64,000 bases of DNA, taken from Amblyornis subalaris. Lineage: Eukaryota; Chordata; Aves; Passeriformes; Ptilonorhynchidae. The stretch lies in assembly GCA_018881555.1 (NCBI GenBank), contig JACAXG010000007.1, positions 4,974,643 through 5,038,642 on the forward strand, written 5' to 3'. How positions within the stretch are numbered: the stretch's first letter is position 1; each line of letters begins with the position of its first letter. Of the stretch, positions 47,332 through 59,000 are shown in pieces. The position numbers and the translations under genes are program-made. Under the pieces are notes generated by a model, which saw nothing but the letters and a program-made list of their open reading frames with translations, did not search any database and was not told the DNA's origin.

Positions 47332-47431
47332 CTGGGGCATGGTTTAGTGGTGAACACGGCAGCGCTGGGTGAAAAGTTGGACTCCATGATCTTGGAGTTC
47401 TTTTCCAACCTTAATGATCCTGTGATTCTGT
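47332..47431 (+). mobile_element. CR1 LINE 3' end (fourth copy)
   Basis: 'ctggggcatggtttagtgg' then 'aacacggcagcgctgggtg', 'gttggactccatgatcttgg', 'gttcttttccaaccttaatg' and 'atcctgtgattctg' follow the CR1 3' untranslated region and octamer tail throughout. It belongs to the subtype with the 'ggcatggtttagtgg' lead, a different subtype from the copy at 43.05 kb. It is 5'-truncated with no coding sequence. Confidence 0.9.
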
Positions 47432-50400
47432 TTATTGCTCCCATAAACTGCACATGATACATGAGCTTTCGTTCAATATTCTGCAGCTTCTGCCACTGAC
47501 AAACTCAGTGCAGACACAAATATTGCTTTAAAGGTGCCTTCTCACACCTTTTTGGTGTTACCAGTGTCCCAGGAGAAGATGGCAAATGTATGAGGAGAAA
47601 TAGCATAGAGGCTTCTGATCTGAATGTTCCTCATGTGTGTATTACTTATAAAATATGGAAGTGTGTACCGTGAAGTGTGTCTGTGACATTGCACCCCCAC
47701 AATGGCCTGGCTATTTCCTCATTAAAGAAGATAAATACTCATCGGCTTTTTTATTTCTTAGCTAACATGGAAGCCAGAGAGATTGTTCTTCCTCCTGCCC
47801 CTCCACTCATAANATGTCCTGCTGGTATGAGGACTGGGACATGACTTAAAGAACACCTGGCAGGCACTGGCTGTGCTTAGAACAGGAAATATTGCTGGTG
47901 ACAAGCGAAGGTTTATTTTAATATAGGCAAAATAGCTCAGTGTCCTTTCCAATACTCTGTATAGTCCATTTTTATGCCACCTCTGCCAAGCCTGAGAAAA
48001 AAATATTTTCTTNCAGTAGAGCTTTACTGAATCTGTCATCAGAGATATTAGTGGACAAACACTTGAGGTTTATCCCTGAAAATTGTGTGAACTCACTGTC
48101 TCCTAACATAAATGAAACAAGGGATCNGTATCTCTTAAAGAGATTTACAAATGTATAATCTGGAAATTTAAATCTTCACTACACCTATTCCAAACTTTAT
48201 ATATAAGTAGTGTAGGTTAGTTTTGGTTACATAAGCTCAGAGCTTTAAAATAATTTNTTACTAAAGAAGCAAAACTTAAGCCAAGTTGCCAATTTAAATA
48301 TTTGATATGAACTCTTACTTGCTGTAATACTAAGTCCTGATGAAGAATGGGTTACTTTTTGCAAGTGGAAATGCCCCATGTTGATGAACAATATATTAAG
48401 GGGGATTAATAACAGTAATGGATTGGGCAAAACCCCCAGTTTTCTGAAGAGGACTTGAATTTTAAGGTAATGTTTGAAAGGCAGCATATAGAAAAGGAAA
48501 TATTAAGTCTTTTCCAGCCGTGTTACTGTACTGACCAGCTGTGTTTCTTTCAGGTTTATGGGAACAAGTTGTTTTCGTGCTTATGTTTGAATAACATGAT
48601 AGCTCTCGTAATATGAAATACTGAGATATTTTTGGTTGCACGAGCAACTTGTATGTTTTGTTAGTATCAAATGGTCTGAAGACTCATCTATAAGAGCTTC
48701 TAGATCTTTGGATTATTTGAAGAGGCAAACAAAACACTGTTTTGTCAAACATCTAAGTTACCAGGCTGTTCAGAGCCACTCTTAACTTCCAAAGAACGTA
48801 AAAATGGTTTTCATGAAGACCAAGCAGTGATGTTTTGACACAACTGTATGTTTTACAGCAGTGCTTTATCACTCCAGAGATCAAATCCTCACAGGGATTT
48901 TCATATGTCTATAAATGCACTAATGATTGAGGATCAGGAATCAGGGAAGCCCTAGTGTTGCAGTGTGGTGTTTCTGGTCGAGGTTCTGGTGTCTGTGCAA
49001 CTTNGTTCTGAACTTGGTCTCCTGAGCCACTGAGTTCACTTCACTGTGATGAAGTCAGATGTTTGCTTTAGCTCAGTCCTGTTTAACATAAAGTAAACTA
49101 AAAGACTGAAATGTCTCCCTTTTTTTTTATTCCGCTTCCCAAGATTGCAGAATAAAAGGAGTTGAAAAACTTTATACAGGTACAGATAGATGACAATGAA
49201 AGCCCAAAATGTATTTAAATACATATCTAGCTTAGCTCTGTTTTTTCTTCTCGCTTTCTGTGCATACAGCTGACAAGTTGAGAGATGTTTTACAGATGTT
49301 TTTTAGGCTGATCATCTGATTTCTTTTTTTCCCCCCATAATTGTGGGTGGCAGGTCTCCCTCACGGAAAGGAGTTGCAATTTGGAGGATCCATGCTTTTT
49401 GATGTATAACTTGCATATCTTTCATTTAGGGGGATTTACTGCCTCTCTTCTCTTTAAAGAATGCTTCAGTCTTTNATATTATGAGAAATCAGTTTCAACT
49501 CTTCTTTGCAGCTTAGCGGTAGAAGCATTAATATCCATTGGGCATTGGTAGATGCAGCTGTCACCTATCCAAGTAGGTTAACAACTAGGCAAGCCAAAAA
49601 TGTGTCATGATTTTTAATAGGCCTGGACAATGTTCAGCATGAGAGTCAAACAGCTCTGTGCNTTTCTGACAATTCTATTAGGTATCAAGATGGACAGTGC
49701 CAGTCACGCCCAGCACAGCCGTGTAAATNGGATTGAGACGAGCACTCCATTACTGGCTGTCAGCGTGATGTGCTGTTGGTAACCAGTCATTTTGGGGTGG
49801 TACCAGGCCTGAGGTTCTGACTGATTTCCTGAGTGATGTGACACTACATTTACTGCAATAATTTCATTTTAAAGCCACTTTCAAATATCAGTTCCTTAAG
49901 TGATACTGCTAACATGCTTGGGCTTAAAAGTAGAAATTCTTGCTGTTCTTTGATGGCTTGAAATGCTAATGTGTTCAAAGTACATACTTAGAAGTATCTT
50001 CCATATTAATATAACCTATGATATAGTTGCCAATATGATTTTTTTATCTAAATGATGGGGATATTGAGAAGTGTAGGGCATTCAGGCAATAAGTGTTTTT
50101 AAAATTGGAAAATATTTCACCAACAGAAGTCTCTAATTCATATAATCCTGGACATATTAATTCACTGACCAGCAGTGCTTATGTGTGGCCTCATGTTTGT
50201 GTTCAAAGAGGGATCAAGTTTTCTTTGTATTTAGTACTGGGTGTCAGTGCCTTAAAAAAAGAATGACATCAACTTCTGTAATAAATACTGTAATTGAGTT
50301 AACTTTGTGTTGATAGGTATTGAAAATATTTTTCGAATACAGATATTTTATGATTTTTACGTGTAATTGTGTTGTAGTTGAGCCTTCTGAAACTCAGGTT

Positions 50401-52204
50401 TGCAGCAGTGGAACAGTTGACTCTTCATTCTGATGAAAAGCGGATTTTCACACTGCAGTATTCACCTCTCTTAGCAGGAACTCATAAAAGCTGAATAATT
50501 TCAGTAGGATGGAAACTTAAAGTTTTCCAGAGAAAAATAAAGGTATTTTAATTCTTAATAGTCTTTAATTAGAATTCTGAAATAGTTAATTTATGTAGTA
50601 CGTGTCTAACTAAATACTAAGAAAACTAATATTATTCAAGCTCTCATTATAATTTGCTGTATTTCTCATGTTTGTTATACAGTCAGTGACTTAGAAACCT
50701 GCTTTGATTTTTTTCTGAAGGCTTTAAAGTTCCATTAGTTAGTTGCTTAAGGTAACCGATAATGTTTAAAACTTCCTGCTATCAAATAAGTAGGTGGGAG
50801 TTTTTTTCATTATAAACATGTTGAACTGAAGTTGCATCCAAACACTTGACTACTTTCAAAATTACTGTTGATACATTTTCTTCTCATGACTTCTATTGGA
50901 TATTTTATGCTACTTCATCAATATAGAAGCAAAATACATAAGTGGAGATTTCTTCAGTCAAAAGTGCTATAGAAAACTGAAGCTTTCTGTGCATACATAG
51001 GCAATGGAATTCTCTAAAAGAGCAATAATCTCACGTATTGAGTTAACTAATGAGCTTTAAGATGAGTAAATTATTCTTCTTTCATGTAAAGGCATACCAA
51101 TATAAATAGTAATAAAGTGGAAAATATGAAGTTTGGAGTCGTAGGAGAGAGAAAGGTGTATTTATTTTCCCTCAAAAGAAAAAATACAGATAAGACTTTT
51201 CAAGAATGTGAACTTAGGCAATAATATTTATTAAAAAATGTACAGGCAAGGATAATTTTATTTTATTTTATTAATATTTACAATGTGTTTTAGAAAGAAG
51301 TCTTGAAATGGATTTAGATTACAGAAGCAGAGACTTGAGACACTCAACCTTAACTCAGCCCTGTAGTGACACCAGGAGGAAAAAGGAAATCTTTATCTTC
51401 TAAACTCACTTTTCTCTCACTTTGGTCACTAAAAGGCTTTTATCATGTCTTCATGATTAATGCATAGAATCAGTAACAGGAGCAAGCTGATGCCTCTCAT
51501 GTCTCCTCTTCCATGTCTGGAAATCTTTTATGTTAATCCTAACTCTATTTTCATATTCATGTACAGCTTTGTTTTACCCATTTTTTTTCATAATTTTTTA
51601 ATAGATTACCTTTTAAATTATTGGTAATTGTAATGAAACCCTAAGTCTAGAAATATCTTTGTATTGTGTGCAACACACAGATATACTCTCTGATACATCT
51701 CATGTATACTAGATACCCACTTTTTGCAGGAGAATGGAATATATTTTATGTATTTATAATGATCCTGCTTTGCTTTCAGCAGGAGCTTGAAGAGGTTGGG
51801 TAGTTTCCACTCTGTTCTGCAGTTGTGAGGGCCCAGAATCCTTTGTTGTGCTTTACCTTCTCCCACGTTATCCCGAGGTCTCTGCCCTTACCTTCTCCAG
51901 AATCCTTTGGCACTTCTTAGGCACAGATAACTTAGGGCTGCTGCAACAAGGCACAGGGCAGGAGAGGCTTTGGAGGAGAAATAAGAACATTGGATCAAGT
52001 AGAATAATGTATAAATTAATGCATGTGAGCTAGTGTATGGGTAAAATAACAAACAGACAAATGTTTGGTCTTGGGTACAGTCTAAAAACCTGCTCTAAAA
52101 GTGTTGTTTTTATGGTGATAGTTGTTTTGGGGCATGCTGTCTGCTGATCTGCAGTGTGCTTGCTTATTGTTTTTAAAATCGTTGGCTCTGTAGATTGTAT
52201 TTAT
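47432..52204. other. Non-coding, with a possible conserved block near 49.5-49.8 kb
   Basis: AT-rich for the most part, with short frames (93 codons at most). From about 49500 to 49800 the sequence lacks simple repeats and is more balanced in composition, which could reflect conservation; I have no stronger evidence. (ATTTT)n-like low complexity is at about 51255-51275. No gene or mobile element is recognised. Confidence 0.45.
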
Positions 52205-52240
52205 GTAAAGCTCTGCTTCTGGGTAAAGCTCTGCTTCTGG
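52205..52240. repeat. Perfect 18-bp tandem duplication
   Basis: 'gtaaagctctgcttctgg' is present twice head to tail (52205-52222 and 52223-52240) with no differences. The exact identity indicates a recent event in an otherwise old sequence. Since 18 is a multiple of three, it leaves the 73-codon frame through it open, but that frame has no recognisable motif. Confidence 0.95.
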
Positions 52241-52929
52241 GTGCCCCAATTTCAATATGAAATTTCAGTAAATGTTAAGGCTGTTAAGTTTAAACACTGC
52301 TTAGCTCCTAAGGTGATATGTATAGAACAGTTCTCCAGAAGAAATGACAAATTTCGTTGGAAAGCCGTTAACTGACAAACATAATACAGCTCAGAGATTG
52401 CTGCTTCCCCCCCTGTGCTTTATGAGGTGATGCAAAGTTATTTCCAAGATCTGTGAAGGCAGTCTAATAGATGGATAACAGTAATAGCTTTATTTCAGCA
52501 GAGAAGTCAGTGAAAAAAACTACATGTATTTTTTTTATCCAGCAATGAACTATTGATAATCTAACTTAGAATAATTGAATNATTGGATAAGCTTATCATA
52601 AATAGTTAATGTCCTTTTTATTAGCAAGTAATCACTGGCAGTTTTGCTTTTCCAGCACTATCTACTGCTTTATTTAATACCTCATAAGCAGCTTCAAGTA
52701 TGAAACTCCTGGTTTGCAAACNAAAGTAACGTGTATATCAACAAAAAAAGCCAACATACACTACTACTTTGACCCTAATATAGTACAGATATTTTAGAAT
52801 TGTATGAAAAAGTCTAGTGATAGGATAAAAAGCTAAATTAATGTTTTCAGGATTGAAGTATTCTTTGTGGACTAAGAAATTGTTTTACTTCCTCCTCATT
52901 TCGAACAGTGTAATTAGTGGCTCTCTTGC
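52241..52929. other. Non-coding, no recognised feature
   Basis: AT-rich sequence leading into the LINE fossil on the right. Its last 100 bp might be part of that element. Confidence 0.45.
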
Positions 52930-53725
52930 TCTTTTGAGAGNGGCCTTTCTGTATAACTGAGCCAAATAATTCCTTTGAACTTTAAACCTACAGCTGTGAC
53001 TTACCAGATTCCAAGCCAAGCTTCACCTTCTGCTTTCTCACGCTCATTAATGTCTTTCTTAAAAATAAATAGGTAGTGAAAGTAGAATTTAATCCAGTCT
53101 GCCTGCCCCTATCTGCAAACTCCTNGAGCACTGGCAGATGAGTCAACTCGACCATCTGCATCAGATGAAAAAGCACAAAGAACAAAGGTATATGTTGTGT
53201 GTGTTTTGATGAAATGACAGGCTCAAATGGTCTTGTTCTGTCCCTGAGAAGCTTCATGTAAACATTGAACAAGAAAGGCANCAGAGTGGAATGATGAAAA
53301 ACCTGCTTGTGAGAGCCCTCTGGGCGGAGGAGCAATTATCGGACATTGCCCTTGGAGACCTCCCGGAGAGGAGAGGTCACTGCCGTGATTTTTGGCCATC
53401 CTTGCCAGTGNCTGCAGATGAGTCAGCAAAACTCGTTGGTTCATGTTAACAGAGGTTGCTGACAAATCTACCATAATCAGCATGGAAACTTGACCTCTGT
53501 ATTTCGCCGGGAGTAGATCATAGACCAATTAAGGCAGTATAGTCTTTGTACCTTACCTAGGCTGAAAGCCAGATTGAAAAGGGTCGTGGAAGTCAAAGAT
53601 GCCAGATGGCATAACAGCTGTTTAACATAAACTTCTCAGTCACCTTCTTCTCTGCAGGCAGTTTAGACAGGGGATGACAATTGATAAAATTACCAATACT
53701 AAGCTGACATCTCAAAGGCAGGTGT
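52930..53725 (-). pseudogene. Fossil of an L2/L3-type LINE reverse transcriptase
   Basis: Translated on the minus strand with frame changes, ordered blocks of a non-LTR reverse transcriptase appear. First is 'NCHPLSKLPAEKKVTE' (53641-53682), the decayed form of the family's 'NYRPISNLP...KVLEKV'. Next is 'DPFQSGFQP' (53560-53586), nearly the canonical 'DPFQSGFRPG'. Then come 'LVYDLL..KYRGQ' with 'MLIMVDLSA' (53456-53510) for the 'LLLLDLSAAFDT' block, 'PFLFNVYMKLL' (53250-53278) for 'SPLLFNIYMKPL', and 'RKQKVKLGLESGKSQ' (about 53000-53041) for 'MRANKLKLNPDKTE'. Where the catalytic YADD box should stand (about 53190-53220) only 'HQ...' and '...IYL' remain, so it is inactive. At least two in-frame stops and several frameshifts are present. 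The motif wording points to L2 or L3 (CR1-L3) rather than the young avian CR1. About 265 residues' worth is left. Confidence 0.8.
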
Positions 53726-56700
53726 GTAGGTGATTATTAGAAGAATGCTTTTAGCATTTTAGCTTTTCATGTTCTGATGAGAAAAGTAAACTTGATAACA
53801 CTTATGACACTTTGATATTGTATCTGAAAAATAGTTACATCCTGTTTCGTTTTACCATGCACATCAGGATATGGTTAAAATGTCCAGAATGCTTGGAATG
53901 GATCCATATATTACTTAGCACTACAAATGCCTTTTTTCCTCCTAATATTATTTCCTGTTTACAATCTCATCTTGAATCAGAANTCTGCAGCTTCCTTTAA
54001 GACCTGGATAATTGTATTAATCTGAAGAATATCTGCTGGATACTGCTGTAACTGTTGCAGTTCATCTGGGTAGAACCAATCCATCTTTTTCTGCCAAGGG
54101 TGAAAACAAACCCATAGGTCACATTAATGATATGTATGTTAGCATTTTGCCAAATTAATTCATCCATAAAATTATTGATAAATTATAGGTAAAATTGTAT
54201 TTGAGAATTTTTTTTAGTGTTTTCCCACCACCAGCTTTCAAACACAGAAATGCTAACATTCGAAGAAAGAAAGAATCTAATTTATTCTTCTGTTACCGTG
54301 GAAAGTAAACTTCTCACAAGTAGATGTAAGAGTATTTCTTCTGATGGCCTGTGTGATAAATAACCAAGAATTATTTGAGATTGGGATGAGTAGGTTCAGT
54401 TCAGCTTTCTACAGTCTCAGGTGTTCTCATCTGGGACTGTGTAGTTGATAAATAAAGCTATATTGCAGCACATGCTCCAAAAATTTAGAGCTCTAGCTGA
54501 TAGATGCATAAGGTCATGTAAGAAACAGGCACCTGAACTGTAATTTCTGAAGTTTAAGCCTCTTTAAATCTGCTGAAAGTGCAAATCCATTAGGCCTTGT
54601 GATCCTCAAGCCAAAACAAACACTGGTAAATGGCACTGAATTCGACCTGAAACGAAGCAAGGGGAGANAGAGGTTTCCCAACTCTTATAAAACAGCCTAT
54701 TAATTGGAAAACTTGCCCAAGAAGTGGAAAGCCAGGCTATAGAATTTCCTCAGTGTGGGGGAGAAGGTGTCCTAACTAACCTAACATTAGCTATGAAGGT
54801 GTCCCAGCTGCAGAGCCTCTAAGGCCACAATTTGGCCCATCCTCCCTGCTTCGGCAAATGGGCCACTGAGTAGAAAGAAATGCAAACTGAGGTTTGAGGA
54901 CTAAGAATAAACCAGTGGAAGCCTGGATCTGTAAGAGTCAGCTCACTGAAAGTAGTCACAGTTTCAGGGATTGCTTGTGAATTTGATGGTTAAATGGATA
55001 CCTAAAATGCAGAAGTAGCACTAGTAGTGAGGACCTGAAGGCAGGAGGTGGCTCTAAGCCAATCTGAAGCCAGACTGATGGCCTACTAGGGTATTTAACT
55101 TATTTCATAATAAAGGCCTTTGAAGTCCTCTGGACCAAGTTTGATTTCCTTACAATTTACTGCAGGGAGAGGATGCTTTTTTGGAAAATGTCTGATGTAA
55201 TCTGAAGTTTTCCACTGAACAGCACACGCAGATGGTTTGTGTAGACTTCCCTATTCACCTGAGACCAAATGTAGGTCATACTTAGATGTAGTTTTCATTA
55301 AAGAAAGCTCTACCCACTCAACAACATTTTTCATAGGTATTCTGCTTGTATTTCTNGATGTGAATGTCCAGAAATCATCATCATTTGGAACCAAATATAT
55401 TCCTCAATGGGAAAAGCAAGGAGAAGAATCCAGAAAGACATTTGCTTTCCTGTCTGGAGTGGAACAGAAAGGCGGGAAAAAGTAGTGATTTACGCCTACC
55501 AGTAAGTGGAATTTTTTTCCCCTTCAGACTTCCTTCTAGACTTTGCATTAAACTGTAACAATTTGAAGAACTACAGGTACACTCTTCCTTTCTCCAGCTA
55601 CCAGTGGCATCCTTACAATACTAAAAGTGAAAAGAGTGATTCAACCTGATGATGCAGGGAGCTTTAATATGCTCCTTTCCTTTAGTCTCCCGTGGAGCTA
55701 ATAGGTATCAGAAAAGAGCCAGAGATGAGAGCTTTTGCACATGTGCATTAATGTTTTCAGCCTTGCCTGTGTGTTCAAAAGAAAAATGACTGTGNGACTC
55801 TTTTTTTGTGTGATGATCTTTTGTTGCATCAATTGAGAAAGGAAGTAATCACTTGGGAATAGCTACTTTATACAAGTTCAAAGGACTCCCGAAAGAGAAG
55901 AAAGGGTTGCTTCTCTGTACAATACAGCAAATGCCAGGAAAGGTGGGTCATTCTCCCTGCAAGCCATAGGACACATGAGGCCAAATTTAACCCTTGTGTA
56001 AACTCTACTTGAAGTGACTCTAATTATCAGAGGACGAAACTAGACAATTATTGATGGACAAAAAAATAAAATATTAAGAGAGCTCTTCTGAATATGTGAC
56101 AGTGCATGTTAGTATGCACAAAGGCTGTCAAAAACTAGTGACTTGTCAAGAATTACTTACTGATTTTTTTTCCTCAACCAAATGCTGATTTAGGTACATG
56201 TTTCCGTTCTGCTCTGTAAAAGAAATGGCTTCCTTACAGTCTGGATGATATTTCTAGTCCCAGCATAGGTGACCAGGTCTGTGTAATGCAGTGTGGATCT
56301 CAAATATGGCAGAGATCTCTTGACCTTACTCAGGTGGGAAGAATAGATAATCTTACAAATCAGATTTTATTGCATTCATTTGATCTGGACTGAAGCTTTG
56401 TTTCTCCCTCATTAGGTCACTTCTGGGTTTATACAAGGCCTACGTAAAGGCTGACACAAAATTAAGATAAAATTTAGACAAAAAAGTAAATGATCTGCAT
56501 ATATGGATCAGAATAGAAATACAGGGACAGGTGAGGGAGGAGAGCACAGGTATGCTTCTATCCAGATGCTATGTTCCCAGGATTGCACAGTAAACGTGGC
56601 ATGTGGCTTTTGTTACAGACCTTGTCATGGCAGGATTTTCAGAGCACGTAGTAGTTGCTTAATTCATAGTTTCTTTGGAAGCATCAGGATTTTTAAGGCT

Positions 56701-58767
56701 GATTTCAAAGTAAACAGAGGTTGCATATCACAAAGGGCAAGGTAGCATACCAATACAATATTGAGAAAGCATATTTTAAAATACAGAAGTGTTTAAAACA
56801 GAACACCTGTGTTTATACTTCTGATTGTGTTCAGTCAAAGAATTTGTCTGCTGTGAAGTCTTCGATTAAAAGTGACTCCAACCACAAGTAATTGCTCAGT
56901 AATTGCTTACAGCATCTTCTCACTAGTCTTGCATGTGATCTCAGAAAATGCTACGCTTCACAAAGTCTTACTCCTGGAGGTCCCCAGCACCTCTCTGTGT
57001 TGGCAGAATAAAAAAAGATAAGAATGGATTTAGCAGCTCAACTCAGGAGTCTGCCTTCAGACCTGTCAGATATCTAAGTATGTCTGTAGTTTCTGATAGC
57101 ACCTTTCTCTTTTTACTTCAGGTTTGGCACCCAAATGGACTTGTAAGTGCTGCTAGCCTTACACTAGTTAGAGGATTCTAGGGAAGGATTATTTGTATTG
57201 AGTTTTCTCAGTGTTTTTTTGTAGAGGAAAACCACGTTTTTCTCGTTATTTTTGTCAGTTTTGGCTTTTTCCTGCAAAAAGAGAGCACTGTTTACAAAGC
57301 CTTTCATAAAGAGAGCAATGGCTGGTTTATAAAACAAGTAGGTTAAAAATGCTGGAACTTTTTGCTAAGTGCATTTTTCTATCAGTTTGTGGCATTCTGC
57401 TTCACTGTACAAGCTTTTGAAGAATTTTGCCTGTATTCACATGGGTAGTTCTGAATCTTGTCTCAATTAGTTCTGATTTACTCTATCACTCTAAATTCTA
57501 GTTTGTTAAATCTACCTGCTGTAGTTGCTTTAGTGTACAGTGTTAGTAGTCGTAACTGATGCTGCTGAATGAGCATTAATTGTAATGAATCATATTCTTT
57601 TTTATTAGAGTTTTTAGAAGGCTTTCCAAATTTATGCTTGGATCTATTTTAAGAATATTTACATTAGTTATCATTTGTTTCTATGTTTTTTTATTGTTTT
57701 GAAGAAATGAACCTCTTCGAGGAAAAAAAAAGTAAGCAAGGAAAATTTGCTCAAGCAAAAGGTTTTTAGGTGTTGAATTTAAATAATAGAGACAAGATTC
57801 TGTTGCCTGGTTTTATTTGTTTAGTTCTCTTGTAATATTTGTTCTGATTGCTTCATTAGTTTCTTAATGTAAAGATACAAACTATATTGTACCATCCTCT
57901 CATTGTGTAGTAATTAGCAGCTTTGCAATAAATTTGGCAAGTGAGTTTGATAAAATCTTCGNCAATTATTTTGATTTTTGCTGTTGTTGCTCTGCAGTTT
58001 TTTGTCAGCTGCAGGAATGTTAGCATATTCCCCAGGGCTTCTAGAAAACCATTAGCCCCAGACTTCTGCATGTGTATCCTAGCAGAGGGTCTCCAACACT
58101 AGTTTTGAGTGTTTGCAATTCTCGACCCAGCTGGTTGCACAGCATCACAGTGAGAGGAATGAAGCCAGTACTACAATTTGCAGTAAGAACATTCTCCACT
58201 CCTTGAGGATTAAATGTAGTCTTCCTTAATCCCTTTTTTTTTTTTCACTCTGAAGTATACAGTTCTGAATTCATTAGGCAAATGCACTATAAGTGCATCT
58301 CAAAAAATGGTATAATGAGGGATGGTTTTATTTGGTTGTTTTGGCAGCTTGTCCTTTACATACTGTCTTCATTGTTCAAATGAGAGCCTCGTTATATACG
58401 AGATTTAAAAATTACTTTCTGGTTTTGGTCAAGCTTATTATAATTGATATCTTANGACTTGTGGCTCCGTGGTTATCTGTAATACAAACTGGTGTCAATT
58501 GTGCCCTAGTGGTCAGACAGTAAACTGGCAGATTGCTAATCTCTTATTTGTACTGTATTTCCTCCCACCTTGGTGACTTTCCCTGGCTCGACGGCCATCA
58601 TCTAAAGAACTAAATTATTTTTCAGTATCACAGTGCTCATTGGACTAATTGTATGGGGTTTGCTGCTCCTTTTTACATGGGGGGAAATAAACAACACTTA
58701 ATTTACTTTTGGACCATCAACTGCATTTGCTGCTTCTTGCTAGGTACAATAATGGAAAGTGTCTCTG
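53726..58767. other. Non-coding, no recognised feature
   Basis: AT-rich sequence with short frames (82 codons at most). The region 54.6-55.1 kb is less AT-rich and may hide an old repeat. A frame at 56948-57181 lacks any known motif. No gene, RNA or mobile element is identified. Confidence 0.45.
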
Positions 58768-58787
58768 GTGTGTGTGTGTGTGTGTGT
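58768..58787. repeat. (GT)10 microsatellite
   Basis: Ten uninterrupted GT units. It is translated in a 115-codon plus frame (58653-59000) as alternating Val-Cys, which argues that the frame is not a gene. Confidence 0.95.
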
Positions 58788-58849
58788 AAAATGCACTGGA
58801 ATTGTTGCTCTGTGCACGCCTGTACCACACAGGAGGGTTCCTGTGTGCT

Positions 58850-59000
58850 CAGGGACAGTCATTTCATAGCAAGTCGGTCGTCTGATGGCAGTGAGCCACT
58901 GGAGAGAGTTCTGTGCCTCTCTGGGGCCGAGCTTGTTTACGACGAGCAACGGGAAGGCGCTAATCCTCCCTCAGAGCTCTCCATCTGCAGAGGCAGATGA
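58850..59000. promoter_or_regulatory. CpG cluster, possible regulatory element
   Basis: About eight CpGs fall within 100 bp ('agtcggtcgtc', 'gggccgagc', 'tacgacgagcaacgg', 'aaggcgc') in a region that is otherwise AT-rich and CpG-poor. E-box-like and palindromic words ('cagatgact', 'agagctct') follow. There is no TATA box or splice-like structure. Retention of CpG outside a known island often marks an unmethylated regulatory element, but an old GC-rich insertion is the alternative. Confidence 0.25.

Noticed and set aside
53223..53528. 101-codon minus-strand frame as an independent gene
   Set aside because: Its residues align with reverse-transcriptase blocks of a LINE that continue in other frames on both sides, so it is a piece of a broken element.
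58653..59000. 115-codon plus-strand frame
   Set aside because: It runs through the (GT)10 microsatellite as a Val-Cys repeat and through the CpG cluster; no domain.
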